From Euleptes europaea (Eukaryota; Chordata; Lepidosauria; Squamata; Sphaerodactylidae): DNA of 64,000 nt. Within the stretch, counting starts at the first letter, position 1. Every line of letters starts with the position of its first letter. Shown piece by piece: positions 60,986-64,000 of this stretch. The stretch lies in contig NC_079322.1 in assembly GCF_029931775.1 (NCBI RefSeq), positions 55,955,853 through 56,019,852 on the forward strand, in the 5' to 3' direction. The position numbers and the translations under genes are program-made. The notes under the pieces were generated by a model. That model saw only the letters and a list, made by a program, of their open reading frames with translations. It was not told the origin of the DNA and ran no database searches.

Positions 60986-61551
60986 TTTTATATTAACACG
61001 AGGCTGCTGGGAGAGCATTAGAAGCAGAGAGCCACCCAGTGTAGGCTGGACATGTATACATTGGTGCTTATTCTCCTCTTCACAGAGTCATTCAAGGATA
61101 TCAGGCAAGAATGGAATGTTCTCTCACTGTTTCTCTCTAGTGTTTTGCAGATTTAAACTAGACAAGGATCATAATAAAGCAATAATGAAGACCGCACTGA
61201 CTGTCCTAACAGATTCAATCTTTCTCTCAACAACATATTCCACAAATAGGTCTTTTAGAAAGACTAAAAGCAGACTTCTTAGCTAAACAATTAATAAATT
61301 ATTAATAAAAATAAATTATTTTATTACTTATTTTATTTGAAACATGTATATGCTGCCTTTCAACCCAAATAGGGTCCACAAGGTGATGAACACTGGCATT
61401 AAAATGTTTAAGTAACATTTTTTTATATATTTATATTTAATAACACTAAGTATTTACCAATAACAAGATATAAACATATAAGCTCACACCCAATCAAGGA
61501 AGAGGGCCAATAAGCACACTACTGGGTATAATAACACTTTACAGAAAGGGC
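60986..61551. other. Intergenic, nothing recognised
   Basis: AT-rich. ACGAGGCTGCTGGGAGAGC near 60999 repeats part of the RT fragment at about 60794. Confidence 0.35.
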
Positions 61552-61762
61552 AGGGCTGTGGTTTAGTAGAAGAGTCTTTGGTTGCCATGCAGAAGGTCAC
61601 AGGTTCAATCCCTGGCATCTCCAGTTAAAAAAAAACAGGCAGTAGGTGATGTGAAAGACCTCTGCCTGACATCCTGGAGAGTTGTTATCAGTCTGAGTAG
61701 ATAATATGGGCCTTGATGGACTGATGGTGTGATTCAATATAAGGCAGCTTCATATGTGTTCA
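61552..61762 (+). repeat. tRNA-derived SINE type C
   Basis: Head GCTGTGGTTTAGTAGAAGAG, B box GGTTCAATCCC, body GAAAGACCTCTGCCTGACA and tail TATAAGGCAGCTTCATATG. Homologous to 4641-4857. Confidence 0.82.
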
Positions 61763-61827
61763 AATTACAGCAAAACATTCATCATCCACTTCCATTTTAC
61801 ACAGTTAATGCTGACAGATTATTTGAA

Positions 61828-62155
61828 GAGGAAGAGGAGGGGGAGGAGGAGGAGGAGAAGAGTTGGTTTTTATATGAAGACTTTCTCTACCACTTAAGGG
61901 AGAATCAAACCGGCTTACAATCGCCTTCCCTTCCCCTCCCCACAACAGACACCCTGTGATGTAGGTGGGGCTGAGAGGGTACAACTAGCCCAAGGTCACC
62001 CAGCTGGCTTCATGTGTAGGAGTAGGGAAACAAATCCAGTTCACCATATTAGCATCTGCTGCTCCTGTGGAGGAGTGGGGAATCAAACTTGGTTCTCCAA
62101 ATCAGAGTCCACTGCCCCAAACTGCTGCTCTTAACCAATACACCATGCTGGCTCC
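61828..62155 (-). repeat. tRNA-derived SINE type B, reverse
   Basis: A GGAGGAGGAG purine run (tail complement) followed by AGAGTTGGTTTTTATATG, ending CACCATGCTGGCTCC. Confidence 0.83.
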
Positions 62156-62771
62156 TTAAACAGACATTTAAACAGAACCAGAACACAACTGCATACTCTT
62201 CAAGAATTTACCATGATGCCTTTAATTTACCAGCCGTGTGATTGGTTGTTGCAGGTTTTCCCTATCAATTCTACCTTCAAAGCAAGCGGTATCCACAGAT
62301 CCTTGTTTCAAGAGGCCTAGAGAGAGAATGGCTGCATTTTGTAAGGCGCCTTGGTTGACTTTGGAGACAAACAATCGTATGGGTTTGTGAATGAGGAGTG
62401 ATGACACAACACATCTTTGCTAGGCTGCTTTGCATTCCTCTCTTTCCTTACACAGTTGCTTCATACAGCGGTATGTTTAAGAAGTATACGAACATAAAAT
62501 ACTTGGGACAGTTTTGGCAATGCTTACACCTTCTTTTTTTATATTCAAGCGCTTCTGTCTCACATCAACAAAATAAACATTCTTTATTACCACTGTCACA
62601 ACCATTTAGATACTAACACAACAAAAGGGTAGAACATAAAAGCAACCAACATATTATCAAGGTAAGAAAAATCAGTAAGGCCATCATTGAAATTGTCAAA
62701 CGGAAAACACAGCATAAGGGATATTATAATTAAATGTGGAAACAATTATTTAATAATCACAGCTCCATAGG
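62156..62771. other. Intergenic, nothing recognised
   Basis: No supported feature. Confidence 0.4.
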
Positions 62772-62987
62772 TAGGGTTGCCAGGTCCCTCTTCAGTCTTC
62801 ACCACTGGCGGGAGATTTTGGGGGTGGAGCCTGAGGAGGGAGGGATTTGGGGAGGGGAGGAGCTTCAATGCCATAGAGTCCAATTGCCAAAGCGGCCATT
62901 TTCTCCAGGCCAACTGATCTCTATCAGCTGGAGACCAGTTGTAATAGCAAGAGATCTCCAGCTAGTACCTGGAGGTTGGCAACCTTA
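62772..62987 (+). mobile_element. MITE-A, complete, at the edge of a 5S SINE
   Basis: TAGGGTTGCCAGGTCCC to GGAGGTTGGCAACCTTA. Flanks TCCATAGG (62764-62771) and CCCATAGG (62988-62995) are an 8-bp duplication with one mismatch. The right flank is SINE tail text, so it inserted in that SINE. Confidence 0.83.
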
Positions 62988-63112
62988 CCCATAGGGTTTT
63001 CAAGGCAAGAGATGTTCAGAGGTGGTTGCCATTGCCATGCCCCTAGTATTCCTTGGAGGTCTCCCATCCAAATACTAGCCGGGGCAGACCTTGCTTAGCT
63101 TCCAAGATACAA
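62988..63112 (-). repeat. 5S-derived SINE, partial, reverse
   Basis: ATAGGGTTTTCAAGGCAAGA, GAGGTGGTTGCCATTGCC and GGTCTCCCATCCAAATACTA. The 5S head is truncated at the right. Confidence 0.75.
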
Positions 63113-63450
63113 TTATTATTTACTTTCCCATATATAAATGAAATATTATCAAAATGTGCTAGAGCACGGGTCCTCGACCTTTTTGAGCCTGCAGGGACCT
63201 TTGGAATTTGAAAGTGGGTGGTGACACCCCAAAATGGCAGCCACAGGAGGTGGAGCCAAACACAACGCCTCCTCCTCTCTTTGTGAAAGAATTGCATAGC
63301 AATGAAGAACACTATCTTATTCAGAGACTGGCCATTGGTTTGTCAAGGTTAATATTGTTTGTACTTTTGGAAGCATGGTTCAGCTACAGGACAGCAAGCT
63401 TGAAGGAGCGGGCTTGTACTCTGGAACATTTATCTTCCCTCATGCAACGA

Positions 63451-63767
63451 TAGGGTTGCCAGGTCCCCCCTCTTCTCCGGCGGGAGATTTTTTGAGGGGA
63501 AGGGAGGCAAAGATTGCATGCGTGTGTGGCCACTCCGACATGATCATGTCACTTCTGGTTTACACCTGGAGGGGCCTTTTACCACTCAAACTGGGAGTTT
63601 GAGTGGTAAAAGGCCCGTTGCGGTGCTTCCAAGTGTAAACTGGAAGTGATGTGGCGAGGTGGGCAGGAGTGTGCGCATGTGTTGCCTGCTGACCCACAGC
63701 TGATTGGTGGGCAGCCAGATGGATTGGTGGGGGTTTGCCCACCATCACCTGGCACTTGGCAACCCTA
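63451..63767 (+). mobile_element. MITE-B, complete copy
   Basis: 317 bases from TAGGGTTGCCAGGTCCCC to CACTTGGCAACCCTA. The centre is a hairpin: GGCCTTTTACCACTCAAACT faces AGTTTGAGTGGTAAAAGGCC, with outer pairs CACTTCTGGTTTACAC and GTGTAAACTGGAAGTG. Flanks TGCAACGA and TGCAACCC share six of eight bases, a likely decayed target duplication. Confidence 0.78.
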
Positions 63768-64000
63768 TGCAACCCTATGCCAGCCCAGCTCCCTGGATTA
63801 GAATATAGCTCCCTCTCTGCTTTACAAAAAATACTCATGGCAACAGCTGCCCAGGCCTGAAGGGGAATGAAACTACTAGGCATTGACTCTCCTGGACTTA
63901 TTCCTTCACAGCAGCAGCAGTACTGGTTAGTTTTGTGCGCTTGACCAAACGTTTCAGCGTCCAGCCATGACAGCCAGGAAAGGAGGCACTTGTGGAAAGC
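63768..64000. other. Right edge, nothing recognised
   Basis: Unique-looking sequence; no feature can be supported at this length. Confidence 0.35.

Overview
The window is vertebrate nuclear DNA, most probably from a squamate reptile. The evidence is a vertebrate gene with GT-AG introns, plus a repeat mix typical of lizards: tRNA-derived and 5S-rRNA-derived SINEs, CR1 tails, an RTE-BovB 3' end, Penelope-like termini and many hAT-type non-autonomous DNA transposons. I cannot name the species. The sequence is AT-rich overall, and nearly all the longer open frames outside the one gene lie in repeats.

The one host gene is SLC39A12 (zinc transporter ZIP12) on the + strand. All coding parts are present in 12 exons between 10861 and 37324. 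Every junction is GT-AG, the phases fit, and the joined exons give 698 codons with no internal stop. A TATA box and a CCAAT box lie just upstream of the ATG exon, and AATAAA signals follow the stop codon. The protein keeps the signal peptide, a glycosylated extracellular domain, a His-rich loop, the HNFAD and HEIPHE metal motifs and eight membrane segments.

Layout: 1-10 kb is intergenic, with the end of a hAT-like element at the left edge, several SINEs and MITEs, and a second hAT-like element at about 9.07-10.03 kb. 10.7-37.9 kb is SLC39A12, whose introns carry foldback elements (14.3 kb, 23.1 kb), a compound microsatellite (25.1 kb), a BovB tail (28.8 kb), a 5S SINE split by a MITE (31.7 kb) and clustered SINEs (35 kb). 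38-64 kb holds no host gene that I can recognise. It contains a chimeric SINE (39.7 kb), an inverted pair of Penelope-like ends with hammerhead-like cores (41.9 kb), two long related hAT-like elements in opposite orientation (45.5-47.2 and 50.4-52.1 kb), a hairpin-bearing repeat (48.6 kb), a 5'-truncated LINE with clean target duplications (54 kb), a decayed hAT/ZBED-type transposase (55.3-56 kb), and more CR1, SINE and MITE copies.

The most notable signal outside the gene is a related group of hAT-type elements sharing TAGGGYTG termini and 8-bp target duplications. Their nested insertions can be ordered in time. The long members carry dense subterminal CCGAA/TTCGG words and an internal tandem unit whose copy number differs between copies. 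The Penelope-like inverted pair with hammerhead-like sequence is the other main point of interest.
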